Notes: generated by a model from the letters alone, not told the origin. Counted from the stretch's first letter, positions 14,256 through 21,397 are shown. The stretch is DNA of 21,397 bases from CAZMMV01 sp964567475 (GCA_964567475.1 CAZMMV010000023.1:1-21397); one strand, 5' to 3'. Translations and numbers: made by a program.

Positions 14256-15698
14256 ATGAAATATATAAAAAGAGTTATATTAGAAAATTTCCAATCTCAT
14301 AAACATACAGTAATTGATTTTGAAAGTAGACTTAATGTTATAGTGGGGGCTTCTGATAGTGGAAAGACTGCAATATTAAGGGGTATAAGATGGGCTCTTT
14401 ATAATGATCCTTCTGGGGATTACTTTATAAGAGAAGGTGCCTCTCAATGTAGTGTGACTATTGTTTTTAGCGATAATACTAAAGTTAAAAGATATAGAAG
14501 TAAAAATAAGAATGTTTATTATTTATATGATGAATCTGATAATGAATTTAAGTTTGAAGGATTTGGTACATCTGTACCCGATGAAATAATAGAAGCTACT
14601 GGAATCAAAAAAATCTTATTAGATAAAGATGTTTCTAAATCAATCAATATTAGTGATCAGCTAGAAGGTGCTTTCCTTCTTTCTGAAAAAACATCAATAA
14701 GAGCTAGTTCTATTGGATACTTAGTGGGTGTAGATATTATTGATGATACTTTAAAAGAAACCCTAAGAGAAAGAAGAAATTTATCTAACAAAAAAAGAAA
14801 CATAGATGATAGTATTTTAAAATTAGAAAATGATTTAAGTAAATATGACTATTTAAATGAATTAGATAGAAAAGTAAGTAATTTAGAAGACACACTAAAT
14901 ACAATAAAGGATAAAGAAAAACTTTTAATTAAATATAAAGATATGTTATCAAAGTTTTCCAAGATGAAATCAGAAAAGACAAGATTAGAGATTTATATTG
15001 AAAAGTTGAAAGGCTTAGATAAAATTCAAATGTTATTAAATGAAATAGAGATAGTTAGTATGAAATATAGGCTATTAAGTAAGCAAAAAAAATCTCTGGA
15101 AGAATTAAAACTCAATAAATACAAAAGTAATAAAATACTTAATTCCCTTAAAGATATAAATATAATCAAGGAGAATGTTGATAAAATATCTGTTTTGGAT
15201 AATAAAAAAACGAAATTAATGAAAATTAATATTAAAAACATGAAAACTTCTAATGAAATAAAAAACTATGAAAATATAAAAGGTAAATTAAAAAATTTAA
15301 ATAAAGTAAAAGACGCTATAGTAGAAATTGATTTTAATACTATTCAATTAAATAAATTATTAAAAATTAAAAATAAAAAAGATAATATTAAAAAAAGCTT
15401 ATCTATTGGGCATTTATATATGGATAATTTCAAAGGAATAGATCAAGTTTTACAAAATCATTGTCAAATAGAAAAAGATATGGCTATACTTAATAAAATT
15501 ATGAAAACATATCTTAATTATAAAACTAATAAAGACATGACTATTGAATTAAATAAAAAAATTGAAGAATATAAAGATAAATTTAATGATTTATCAATTG
15601 AATATAAGGATATGCTTTTAAAAGAAGGTACTTGTCCATTATGCTTTAGTAATATTGATGATAAAAAGGCAAATTATATAATTAGCCAATACAAATAG
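14256..15698 (+). CDS. Rad50/SbcC-like ATPase, N-terminal half with repeated arm and terminal CxxC hook
   Basis: The 480-residue protein begins with a Rad50/SMC-type N-lobe: ILENFQSHKHTVIDF, Walker A GASDSGKT (31-38) and RGIRWALYN. It has no Walker B or signature motif; those are in the protein encoded at 15963. From about residue 165 it is Lys/Leu/Ile/Asn-rich helix. Four units of exactly 47 residues are recognisable at 250, 297, 344 and 391, each opening x-[L/F]-K-x-[L/I]-[D/N] with a fixed Ile at unit position 15 and Lys at 27; a looser unit precedes them. Near the end is TCPLCF with Cys460 and Cys463, resembling a Rad50 zinc hook, only 17 residues before the stop. In canonical Rad50 the chain returns to the C-lobe after this point; here it ends. 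It probably pairs with the separate C-half. It could also be a phage-derived recombination ATPase. Confidence 0.82.
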   Translation: MKYIKRVILENFQSHKHTVIDFESRLNVIVGASDSGKTAILRGIRWALYNDPSGDYFIREGASQCSVTIVFSDNTKVKRYRSKNKNVYYLYDESDNEFKFEGFGTSVPDEIIEATGIKKILLDKDVSKSINISDQLEGAFLLSEKTSIRASSIGYLVGVDIIDDTLKETLRERRNLSNKKRNIDDSILKLENDLSKYDYLNELDRKVSNLEDTLNTIKDKEKLLIKYKDMLSKFSKMKSEKTRLEIYIEKLKGLDKIQMLLNEIEIVSMKYRLLSKQKKSLEELKLNKYKSNKILNSLKDINIIKENVDKISVLDNKKTKLMKINIKNMKTSNEIKNYENIKGKLKNLNKVKDAIVEIDFNTIQLNKLLKIKNKKDNIKKSLSIGHLYMDNFKGIDQVLQNHCQIEKDMAILNKIMKTYLNYKTNKDMTIELNKKIEEYKDKFNDLSIEYKDMLLKEGTCPLCFSNIDDKKANYIISQYK

Positions 15699-15709
15699 GA
15701 GGTTAATAT

Positions 15710-15958
15710 ATGAATTATGAAAGACAATTAACTGTTTTAAAGGATAACTTAGAAAAGATTAAAAACTTAAAATACAAAGCAGAAGCTAGATTAGAACAGT
15801 TAACCCAGCAAGAAGATGAAATCAATAAAGAATTAAATGAATTAGGTGTAAAACCCGAAGATTTGGAAAGTGAGATAAAAAAACTAACTTCAGAAATAGA
15901 AAATTTATTTATAGAAGCAAATAATTTAATACCAAAAGACTTATTAGAAAAGAAGTGA
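15710..15958 (+). CDS. Small charged helical (coiled-coil) protein between the ATPase halves
   Basis: The 82-residue product is not a recognised named family. It is almost wholly Lys/Glu/Leu/Asn-rich and reads as two helices: about residues 3-45 (YERQLTVLKDNLEKIKNLKY onward) and 52-70 (EDLESEIKKLTSEIENL), separated by LGVKPED. It has no cysteine, signal peptide or membrane segment. AGGAGGT overlaps the stop codon of the ATPase N-half gene and supports the ATG; the stop is four bases before the C-half start, so the three are coupled. By position it may bridge the two ATPase halves or supply part of the returning arm; this is inference only. Confidence 0.75.
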   Translation: MNYERQLTVLKDNLEKIKNLKYKAEARLEQLTQQEDEINKELNELGVKPEDLESEIKKLTSEIENLFIEANNLIPKDLLEKK

Positions 15959-15962
15959 ACTT

Positions 15963-16616
15963 ATGATTTATAATATTAATGAATTAGAATATAATTTAAG
16001 TAATTTAAAGGAATTTCTAGCTAGAGAAATGGGAAAAAAGGAAAAAATAGAAGAACAATTATTGGAATTGAAAAAAACTATTAATATAATTGATGATGAG
16101 ATTGAATTGTTATCAAAAGTTGGGATTCTCTTACAGAAAACTTCAGAATATGCAAGAAATCAAGCTAAAGTACAAGTTGAATCTCTTGTTACTAAATGTT
16201 TACAATATATTTTTGAAACTAATATTGAGTTTTTAATTGAAATAGAAGAACAAAGAGGTAAAGCTAATGCTGAATTTTATGTTATAAATGAATTAGATGA
16301 TATGACGATAAAAACAAAACCTGAGCTTTCAAGAGGTGGAGGGGTAGTTGATATTGTATCTTTAGCACTAAGGATAGCTTTTTTACAAACTCATAAACCT
16401 AAAATTCAAGGTCCTTTGATTTTAGATGAACCAGGTAAACATGTTAGTAACGAATATATCTTCAATGTAGCTGAGTTCTTAAATCAAACTTCTGAGTTGT
16501 TTAATAGACAAATAATTATGGTTACTCATGATAACCACTTGGCAGCAATTGGAAGTAATTCTTATAAAGTTGAGTTAAAAGGTTCTGTTACTACTGTAAC
16601 TAAGATGACATCTTAA
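15963..16616 (+). CDS. Rad50/SbcC-like ATPase, C-terminal half
   Basis: The 217-residue protein opens with about 75 residues of charged helix and then forms an ABC/SMC C-lobe. The signature motif is LSRGGGVVDIVSLALRIAF (from residue 122), Walker B is PLILDEP (151-157, Asp155-Glu156) and the H-loop His189 lies in MVTHDNHL. There is no Walker A. It is therefore the exact complement of the N-half encoded at 14256, and the pair should form one composite ATPase. The gene has a weak ribosome binding site (AGAAGTGA) four bases after the stop of the 82-residue gene, suggesting translational coupling. The N-half and C-half frames are separated by a full gene, so a simple frameshift of one sbcC gene does not explain the arrangement. 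A typical promoter for rny follows. Confidence 0.85.
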   Translation: MIYNINELEYNLSNLKEFLAREMGKKEKIEEQLLELKKTINIIDDEIELLSKVGILLQKTSEYARNQAKVQVESLVTKCLQYIFETNIEFLIEIEEQRGKANAEFYVINELDDMTIKTKPELSRGGGVVDIVSLALRIAFLQTHKPKIQGPLILDEPGKHVSNEYIFNVAEFLNQTSELFNRQIIMVTHDNHLAAIGSNSYKVELKGSVTTVTKMTS

Positions 16617-16623
16617 TTATATC

Positions 16624-16652
16624 TTGACATTACCTTTTAAAAGTAATAAAAT
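16624..16652 (+). promoter_or_regulatory. Promoter of rny
   Basis: TTGACA (16624-16629) and TAAAAT (16647-16652) are separated by 17 bases, a near-consensus vegetative promoter placed eight bases after the upstream stop codon. Transcription would give rny a leader of roughly 140 bases. Confidence 0.65.
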
Positions 16653-16674
16653 TAGGTTGTATGTATCTATACAT

Positions 16675-16740
16675 GTTTATTGTTTTGATTTAATAAACTT
16701 ATATTTAAAATAAAAATTTAATTAAAAAGGTTTATTGTTT
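16675..16740 (+). promoter_or_regulatory. rny leader with a repeated segment and alternative pairing
   Basis: GTTTATTGTTT occurs twice, at 16675-16685 and 16730-16740. AATAAAC (16692-16698) is complementary to the first seven bases of either copy, so two alternative seven-base-pair hairpins are possible. The rest of the leader is AT-rich and no known riboswitch is recognised. A regulatory role in rny expression is possible but unproven. Confidence 0.35.
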
Positions 16741-16799
16741 AATAAGAATAAAAATGTGTTATGGAACTTGAAAATTAAATATAATGGAGGTGTTCAATC

Positions 16800-18335
16800 A
16801 TTCAAAATTTACTAGTTGGTACGATTCTTGGAGCGATTATTGGAATTATTGCCGGTTATTTTATAAGAAAAAACATCGGTGAGGGTAAGATAAATAATGC
16901 TGAAGAAGTATCTAAAAAAATAATTGAAGAAGCTAAAAAAGATGCAGAATCAAACAAAAAAGAGCTTGTATTAGAGGCAAAAGAAGAAATGCTTAGGTTG
17001 AAAAATGAAACTGAAAAGGAAAATCGAGAAAGAAGATCAGAAATTCAAAAACTTGAAAAACGAATCATTAACAAAGAGGAAAACATTGAAAGAAAATCAG
17101 AGGTTTTAGAAAAGAAAGAAGAAAATTTGTTTAAAAAGGCAAAAGAATTAGATGATAAAAAATCTAAAATTGAAGAAATTTATGATGAGCAAGTTTTAGA
17201 ATTAGAAAGATTATCCGGTTTAACTTCAGATGATGCAAAAGAACTTTTACTAAATGAAACAAGAAAAGAGATTGTTCATGAATCAGCTATTATGATAAAA
17301 GAAATGGAAAACCAAGCTAAAGAAGAAGCTGAAAAAAATGCCAGAGAAATAATATCTATAGCTATACAAAAATATGCTGCTGATCATGTAACTGAAACTA
17401 CTGTTACGGTTGTTTCGCTACCAAATGATGAAATGAAGGGTCGAATAATAGGTAGAGAAGGACGTAATATCCGAACTTTAGAAACATTAACAGGAATTGA
17501 TTTAATAATAGATGATACTCCAGAAGCAGTTGTATTATCAGGTTTTGATCCTGTAAGAAGAGAGATTGCTAGAATAGCTTTAGAGAAACTTATAGTAGAT
17601 GGTAGGATTCATCCTGCTAGAATTGAAGAAATGGTAGGAAAGGCTACTAATGAAGTTAATAATATTATTAGAGAAGCAGGTGAAGAAGCAGCATTTGATG
17701 TAGGAATACATGGTCTTCATCCAGAATTAATTAGATTATTAGGTAGGCTTAAATATAGAACAAGCTATGGTCAAAATGTATTAAAACATTCTGTAGAAGT
17801 TTCACATCTTGCAGGTATTATGGCAGCTGAATTAGGATGTGATGTAAGAATAGCAAAAAGAGCTGGGCTACTTCACGATATAGGAAAGGCAATTGATCAC
17901 GAAGTAGAAGGTCCACATGTGGAAATAGGTGTGGATTTAGCTAAGAGATATAAAGAATCTAAAGAAGTTCTACATGCTATAGAAGCACATCATGGTGATG
18001 TAGAAGCTAATACTATAGAAGCTGTATTGGTTCAAGCTTGTGATGCAATATCTGCTGCAAGGCCAGGGGCTAGAAGAGAAACTTTAGAATCTTATATAAA
18101 GAGACTTCAAAAGCTAGAAGAAATTGCAAATTCATTTGATGGAATTGAAAAATCTTATGCTATTCAAGCGGGTAGAGAAATAAGAATTATTGTAAAACCT
18201 GATGAAATATCAGAATTAGAAATGGTTCATACTGCTAGAGATATTGTAAAGAGTATTGAATCAGAATTAGATTATCCTGGACAAGTAAAGGTAAATGTTA
18301 TTCGTGAAACTAGAGCTATTGAGTATGCGAAATAA
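16800..18335 (+). CDS. rny: Ribonuclease Y, with a probable ATT start codon
   Basis: RNase Y is the membrane-anchored endoribonuclease that starts mRNA decay in many Firmicutes. The frame reads upstream of the first in-frame ATG (16989) through a membrane anchor, LLVGTILGAIIGIIAGYFI (about residues 4-22), to an ATT at 16800, nine bases after GGAGGT (16786-16791). An in-frame TAA at 16782 closes the frame, and no ATG, GTG or TTG occurs between it and the anchor. Translation from ATT gives 511 residues, close to the 520 of the Bacillus enzyme, with a long coiled coil, KH domain GRIIGREG (214-221) and HD domain LLHDIGK with His359-Asp360. ATC at 16797 is the alternative start. PNPase, encoded earlier, is a likely decay partner. 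The gene has its own promoter. Confidence 0.93.
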   Translation: MQNLLVGTILGAIIGIIAGYFIRKNIGEGKINNAEEVSKKIIEEAKKDAESNKKELVLEAKEEMLRLKNETEKENRERRSEIQKLEKRIINKEENIERKSEVLEKKEENLFKKAKELDDKKSKIEEIYDEQVLELERLSGLTSDDAKELLLNETRKEIVHESAIMIKEMENQAKEEAEKNAREIISIAIQKYAADHVTETTVTVVSLPNDEMKGRIIGREGRNIRTLETLTGIDLIIDDTPEAVVLSGFDPVRREIARIALEKLIVDGRIHPARIEEMVGKATNEVNNIIREAGEEAAFDVGIHGLHPELIRLLGRLKYRTSYGQNVLKHSVEVSHLAGIMAAELGCDVRIAKRAGLLHDIGKAIDHEVEGPHVEIGVDLAKRYKESKEVLHAIEAHHGDVEANTIEAVLVQACDAISAARPGARRETLESYIKRLQKLEEIANSFDGIEKSYAIQAGREIRIIVKPDEISELEMVHTARDIVKSIESELDYPGQVKVNVIRETRAIEYAK

Positions 18336-18405
18336 TAAATTTAAAACTATACTTAATTAATATTTTAAAATAAATTTAAAAGCTTAGTAAAAGGAGGCTA
18401 ATTTG

Positions 18406-18666
18406 ATGGATATATTAAAAGTATCAACAAAATCAAATCCCAATTCAGTTGCAGGGGCATTAGCAGGAGTCTTAAGAGAAAGAGGCAATGCTGAAATTCA
18501 AGCAATTGGAGCAGGAGCTATAAATCAAGGTGTAAAAGCAATAGCTATTGCTAGAGGATTTGTTGCTCCAGGTGGAATGGATCTTATTTGTATACCAGCC
18601 TTCACAGATGTCTTAATAGATGGTGAAAAAAGAACAGCTATTAAATTAATTGTAGAACCACGATAG
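18406..18666 (+). CDS. spoVS: Stage V sporulation protein S
   Basis: The 86-residue product is nearly identical in pattern to Bacillus SpoVS: MDILKVSTKSNPNSVAGALA, AIGAGAINQGVKAIAIARGF and CIPAFTDVLIDGEKRTAIKL are all family signatures. SpoVS is a small Alba-like protein that affects septation and the later stages of sporulation; its exact molecular role is unclear. A TTG at 18403 precedes the ATG in frame, but AAAGGAGG (18390-18397) has better spacing to the ATG at 18406, and the length then equals that of the Bacillus protein. The rny-spoVS order is conserved in spore formers, and a strong terminator follows. Confidence 0.96.
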   Translation: MDILKVSTKSNPNSVAGALAGVLRERGNAEIQAIGAGAINQGVKAIAIARGFVAPGGMDLICIPAFTDVLIDGEKRTAIKLIVEPR

Positions 18667-18671
18667 TCAAT

Positions 18672-18701
18672 AAAAAGACCTGCCTAAAGGCAGGTCTTTT
18701 T
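18672..18701 (+). terminator. Terminator after spoVS
   Basis: AAAAAGACCTGCC (18672-18684) is fully complementary to GGCAGGTCTTTTT (18689-18701), with a TAAA loop and a T-tract in the right arm. It begins five bases after the stop codon. Confidence 0.92.
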
Positions 18702-18734
18702 ATAAAACAGTATAAATAACTAGGGGTGAGTTAG

Positions 18735-19550
18735 ATGAAATTTGATTTACATGTACATACAAATCATTCAGATGGAATATTTTCTCCAAAAGATATTGTT
18801 GATTTAGCACGAAGTATCAATCTTGATGGGATTGCAATAACTGATCATGATATTACTTCTGGCTTACAAGATGTAATTGAATATTCAAAAGGATTTAAAG
18901 ATTTAAAGATTATTCCAGGTATTGAATTTGGCTGTGTACACCAAGGTGAAGAAGTTCATATTTTAGGATATTATATAGATTATAAAAATCCAAAGTTAAC
19001 AAAAGTTACAGAGAAATTAAAAAAAGCTCGTGAAGAACGTGGTATTAAAATAATAGAAAAAGTAAATCAACTAGGATTTAAAATAAATATAGAGGATGTA
19101 AAAAAGCTTACTAAAAATAATTTTATAGGAAGAGACCATATAGCTAGAGCTTTAACTAATAAAGGATATACTAAGAATGTTGAAGAAGCTTTTGAAAAGT
19201 ATCTAAAATTAGGGGGACCAGCATATGTAAAACGTTATAAAATAACTATAGAAGAAACAATCAATTTAATTATAGAATTAAATGGAATTGCTGTATTAGC
19301 TCATCCTGGTCTTATAAACAATAAAAAGATACTAAGTTATTGTGTGGGAAAAGGAATTAAGGGAATTGAAGCTATACATCCTAGGCATAGTAAAAAGGAT
19401 GTTCAATATCTTTTAAATTTTGCTTATGAAAACAAACTACTTACAACAGGAGGATCTGATTTTCATGGTAATAGGGGCAATGGTGATTTACGTCTTGGAA
19501 AGTACTATGTAGGAAATAATACTATTTTGCAACTAAAGGGGATGATATAA
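18735..19550 (+). CDS. PHP-domain phosphoesterase (YciV/TrpH-like)
   Basis: The 271-residue protein is a PHP-family metal-dependent phosphoesterase. Metal-binding motifs are FDLHVHTNHSDG (3-14), AITDHDI (near 35-41), IPGIEF (near 61-66), LAHPG in the C-terminal third and GSDFHG near the C-terminus. The length and order match the YciV/TrpH group, whose characterised members hydrolyse 3',5'-nucleoside bisphosphates or trim RNA 5' ends; the substrate here is not determined by sequence. It has a GGGGTGAG ribosome binding site after the spoVS terminator, and the next gene begins at the base after its stop codon, suggesting an operon with the PadR regulator. Confidence 0.85.
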   Translation: MKFDLHVHTNHSDGIFSPKDIVDLARSINLDGIAITDHDITSGLQDVIEYSKGFKDLKIIPGIEFGCVHQGEEVHILGYYIDYKNPKLTKVTEKLKKAREERGIKIIEKVNQLGFKINIEDVKKLTKNNFIGRDHIARALTNKGYTKNVEEAFEKYLKLGGPAYVKRYKITIEETINLIIELNGIAVLAHPGLINNKKILSYCVGKGIKGIEAIHPRHSKKDVQYLLNFAYENKLLTTGGSDFHGNRGNGDLRLGKYYVGNNTILQLKGMI

Positions 19551-19934
19551 TTGCAAAAATATAAGGGGCAAAGGCAAAGACAATTTCCAACTAAAATAAG
19601 CACAACTTCTTTTGTTAAGCTTTATATACTGCATTTATTGAATGAAAGTTCATACTATGGTAACGAGATTAAAGATGAAATTAAAAAACGATTAGAAAAC
19701 AAATGGGAACCTAGTCCAGGTATGATATATCCTTTGCTAAGGCAATTAGAAGAAGAGGGGTATATAAGAGGTGCTTGGGATGAACCCAGTAAAAGATCTA
19801 TAAGAAGATATAGGATAACAGATAATGGAATAGAACATTATAAAATATTACTATTGCAAAATAAATCTGCCTTTGATGATTCTTTACTTATTATAAAAAA
19901 TGTGTTAAAAGATATATATAATGTAAATATTTAA
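19551..19934 (+). CDS. PadR family transcriptional regulator
   Basis: The 127-residue protein has the PadR winged-helix domain: TSFVKLYILHLLNESSYYGNEI, a recognition region with PSPGMIYPLLRQLEEEGYIRG, and the wing SIRRYRITDNG. A helical C-terminal segment of about 25 residues would form the dimer. PadR proteins usually repress a nearby gene for a transporter, a stress response or a detoxification enzyme; no such target is evident, so autoregulation or control of the PHP or aminotransferase gene is possible. The TTG start follows the PHP stop codon directly, with AAGGGGATGA as ribosome binding site inside the PHP gene. The N-terminus before the domain is basic (QKYKGQRQRQ). Confidence 0.88.
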   Translation: MQKYKGQRQRQFPTKISTTSFVKLYILHLLNESSYYGNEIKDEIKKRLENKWEPSPGMIYPLLRQLEEEGYIRGAWDEPSKRSIRRYRITDNGIEHYKILLLQNKSAFDDSLLIIKNVLKDIYNVNI

Positions 19935-19978
19935 TTGATATATTATTTAAAAATATAACTACGGAGGTATAATTATTT

Positions 19979-21172
19979 ATGAGCTTAAATCTGTCAAAAA
20001 AAGGTTTAATGATTGAACCATCAATTACACTTGATATTACTGCAAAGGCAAAAGCAATGAAGGATTCGGGAATTGATGTCATTAGTTTTGGAGCGGGGGA
20101 GCCTGATTTTAATACTCCTAAAAATATTCAGGATGAAGGCCTAAGAGCTATAAAAGAAGGATTAACTAAATATACACCAGCATCAGGAATAGTTCAACTT
20201 AAAAAGGCTATATGCGAAAAATTGAAAAAGGATAACAATTTAGATTATGAAACAAAGAATATAATTATATCTAATGGAGCAAAGCATTCTATTTATAATG
20301 CATTGATGGCAATATTGAATCCTGAAGATGAAGTAATATTTAGTGTTCCTTATTGGGTTAGTTATCCAGAACTAGTAAGACTAGCTGATGGTATTCCTGT
20401 ATATGTGGAAACTAAAGAAGAAAATAATTTTAAATTTACAGTTAATGATTTAAATAAGGTTTTAACTGAAAAAACTAAAGCAATAATACTTAATAGTCCA
20501 AATAACCCTACAGGATCTGTATATAGTAAAGATGAATTGGTGGAGATTGCTAATTGGGCCGTTGAAAATAATATATTTATAATTTCAGATGAAATATATG
20601 AAAAGTTAATATATAGTGAAAAAGGACATGTTCCCATAGCAACTATTAATGAAGATGTTAAAAAATTAACAATATTAATAAATGGAATGTCTAAAGCTCA
20701 TGCTATGACTGGATGGAGAATAGGCTATGCTGCAGCTCATGAAGACATTATTAAAGTAATGAGTAATATACAAGCTCATTCAACATCTAACCCTTGTTCT
20801 ATCTCCCAGTATGCTAGTGTCGAAGGGTTATTAGGAGATCAAGGCAGTGTTGATGAAATGAAAAAACATTTTGCTCAAAGAAGAGACTATATGGCAAAAA
20901 CTATTAATTCAATAAAAGGATTAACATGTAAAAAGCCTGAAGGTGCTTTTTATATAATGATGAATTTTACAACTCTAATAGGCAAAGAGATAAAAGGAAA
21001 AGTAATTAATTCATCATTAGATTTTAGTGGTCTATTATTAGAAGAAGCTAAAGTAGCAGTAGTTCCTGGTATAGCATTTGGAGATGACAAATATGTAAGA
21101 TTATCCTATGCAACTTCCATGGAAAACATTGAAAAAGGATTACAAAGAATTAAAGAAATAGTAGAATTATAA
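19979..21172 (+). CDS. Class I/II pyridoxal-phosphate aminotransferase (aspartate aminotransferase-like)
   Basis: The 397-residue protein is a fold-type I aminotransferase. It shows ISFGAGEPDFNTP (35-47), LNSPNNPTGS (171-180) with the PLP-contacting Asn, ISDEIYEKL with Asp204, SKAHAMTGWRIGY with the PLP-binding Lys239, and YVRLSYATSMENIEKGL near the C-terminus including the substrate-binding Arg. These features fit the subgroup Ib aspartate/prephenate-type enzymes common in Firmicutes (aspB-like), but substrate preference cannot be set from the motifs. ACGGAGGT precedes the ATG, and the 44-base gap after padR could hold a promoter or simply be part of the transcript. A strong terminator follows. 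Confidence 0.9.
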   Translation: MSLNLSKKGLMIEPSITLDITAKAKAMKDSGIDVISFGAGEPDFNTPKNIQDEGLRAIKEGLTKYTPASGIVQLKKAICEKLKKDNNLDYETKNIIISNGAKHSIYNALMAILNPEDEVIFSVPYWVSYPELVRLADGIPVYVETKEENNFKFTVNDLNKVLTEKTKAIILNSPNNPTGSVYSKDELVEIANWAVENNIFIISDEIYEKLIYSEKGHVPIATINEDVKKLTILINGMSKAHAMTGWRIGYAAAHEDIIKVMSNIQAHSTSNPCSISQYASVEGLLGDQGSVDEMKKHFAQRRDYMAKTINSIKGLTCKKPEGAFYIMMNFTTLIGKEIKGKVINSSLDFSGLLLEEAKVAVVPGIAFGDDKYVRLSYATSMENIEKGLQRIKEIVEL

Positions 21173-21205
21173 AAATAAATAATTAAATGTAAGCGATTTC
21201 ATAAC

Positions 21206-21246
21206 AAAAAAGAGTTAACATAATAAGATTATGTTAACTCTTTTTT
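21206..21246. terminator. Terminator after the aminotransferase gene (possibly bidirectional)
   Basis: AAAAAAGAGTTAACATAAT (21206-21224) is an exact reverse complement of 21228-21246, giving a 19-base-pair stem with an AAG loop and six T at the end. The A-run on the left would serve as a T-run for a gene reading in from the right. Confidence 0.92.
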
Positions 21247-21397
21247 GTAGATTCTAAATATTATTATATGATAAATATTTAAATAAAAAACCACCTAAAT
21301 AAAATTTAAATTTTAATACATATATTGATAATAATAAATTTAATTTAAAATTTGAATTTTGATAATGCAATTTAATTGAATAAAGATGTAATAATTA
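21247..21397. other. AT-rich intergenic end of window
   Basis: The last 150 bases are extremely AT-rich, with short self-complementary runs such as AAAATTTAAATTTT, and no open frame, ribosome binding site or clear promoter. It is presumably the upstream region of a gene beyond the window. Confidence 0.5.

Noticed and set aside
14256..16616. Simple frameshifted sbcC pseudogene
   Set aside because: The halves are separated by a complete 82-codon gene with its own ribosome binding site, each half has its own start, and all ATPase motifs are intact.
16784..16882. Short frame starting at the ATG overlapping the rny ribosome binding site
   Set aside because: It overlaps the Shine-Dalgarno sequence, is out of frame with rny, and its 32-residue product has no coding character.
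16989..18335. RNase Y starting at the first in-frame ATG
   Set aside because: This would remove the membrane anchor and part of the coiled coil that lie in frame upstream and are typical of the family.

Overview
The window is about 21.4 kb of AT-rich DNA with every gene on the + strand. It looks like the core chromosome of a low-GC, spore-forming Firmicute, most likely in Clostridia (possibly Tissierellia-like). The evidence is the very high A/T content, strong GGAGG ribosome binding sites, the sporulation-associated genes spoVS, spoIIIE/ftsK, ylmC/ymxH and tepA, and a gene order resembling the truB-ribF-rpsO-pnp ... spoIIIE ... pgsA-cinA-recA-rny-spoVS region of Bacillus and Clostridia. No mobile element, tRNA, rRNA or CRISPR array was seen.

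Layout. 1-4104: end of truB (tRNA pseudouridine synthase), ribF (FMN/FAD synthesis), rpsO (S15) and pnp (PNPase), closed by a strong terminator. 4171-5789: a YlxY-like membrane-anchored deacetylase homologue, a dUTPase and a PRC-barrel sporulation protein, with several long hairpins between them. 5890-12049: TepA/ClpP-like protease, FtsK/SpoIIIE translocase, RimO, PgsA and CinA; the last four are tightly packed. 12091-13260: recA with a perfect Firmicute LexA operator and a hairpin between its ribosome binding site and start codon, closed by a terminator. 13275-16616: a four-gene cassette resembling Mre11-Rad50/SbcDC, but with the ATPase split into separate polypeptides. 16624-18335: rny (RNase Y) with its own promoter and, apparently, an ATT start codon. 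18406-21172: spoVS, a PHP-domain phosphoesterase, a PadR regulator and a class I aminotransferase, ending in a strong terminator.

The most interesting part is the recA-to-rny interval. A five-motif Mre11-like nuclease is followed with no gap by an ATPase N-terminal half. This half carries Walker A, four tandem 47-residue helical repeats and a terminal CPLC hook-like motif. Next come an 82-residue charged helical protein and an ATPase C-terminal half with signature motif, Walker B and H-loop. These four genes have no clear promoter of their own, so they probably depend on read-through from the SOS-controlled recA unit. This suggests, but does not prove, a DNA-repair nuclease working with RecA.

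Three translation features also stand out: the folded recA start region, the non-canonical start of rny, and two overlapping, mutually exclusive hairpins in the ftsK leader. Starts for ribF, rpsO, dut, ftsK, recA, rny and spoVS were chosen from ribosome binding site spacing and family N-termini rather than from the longest open frame.
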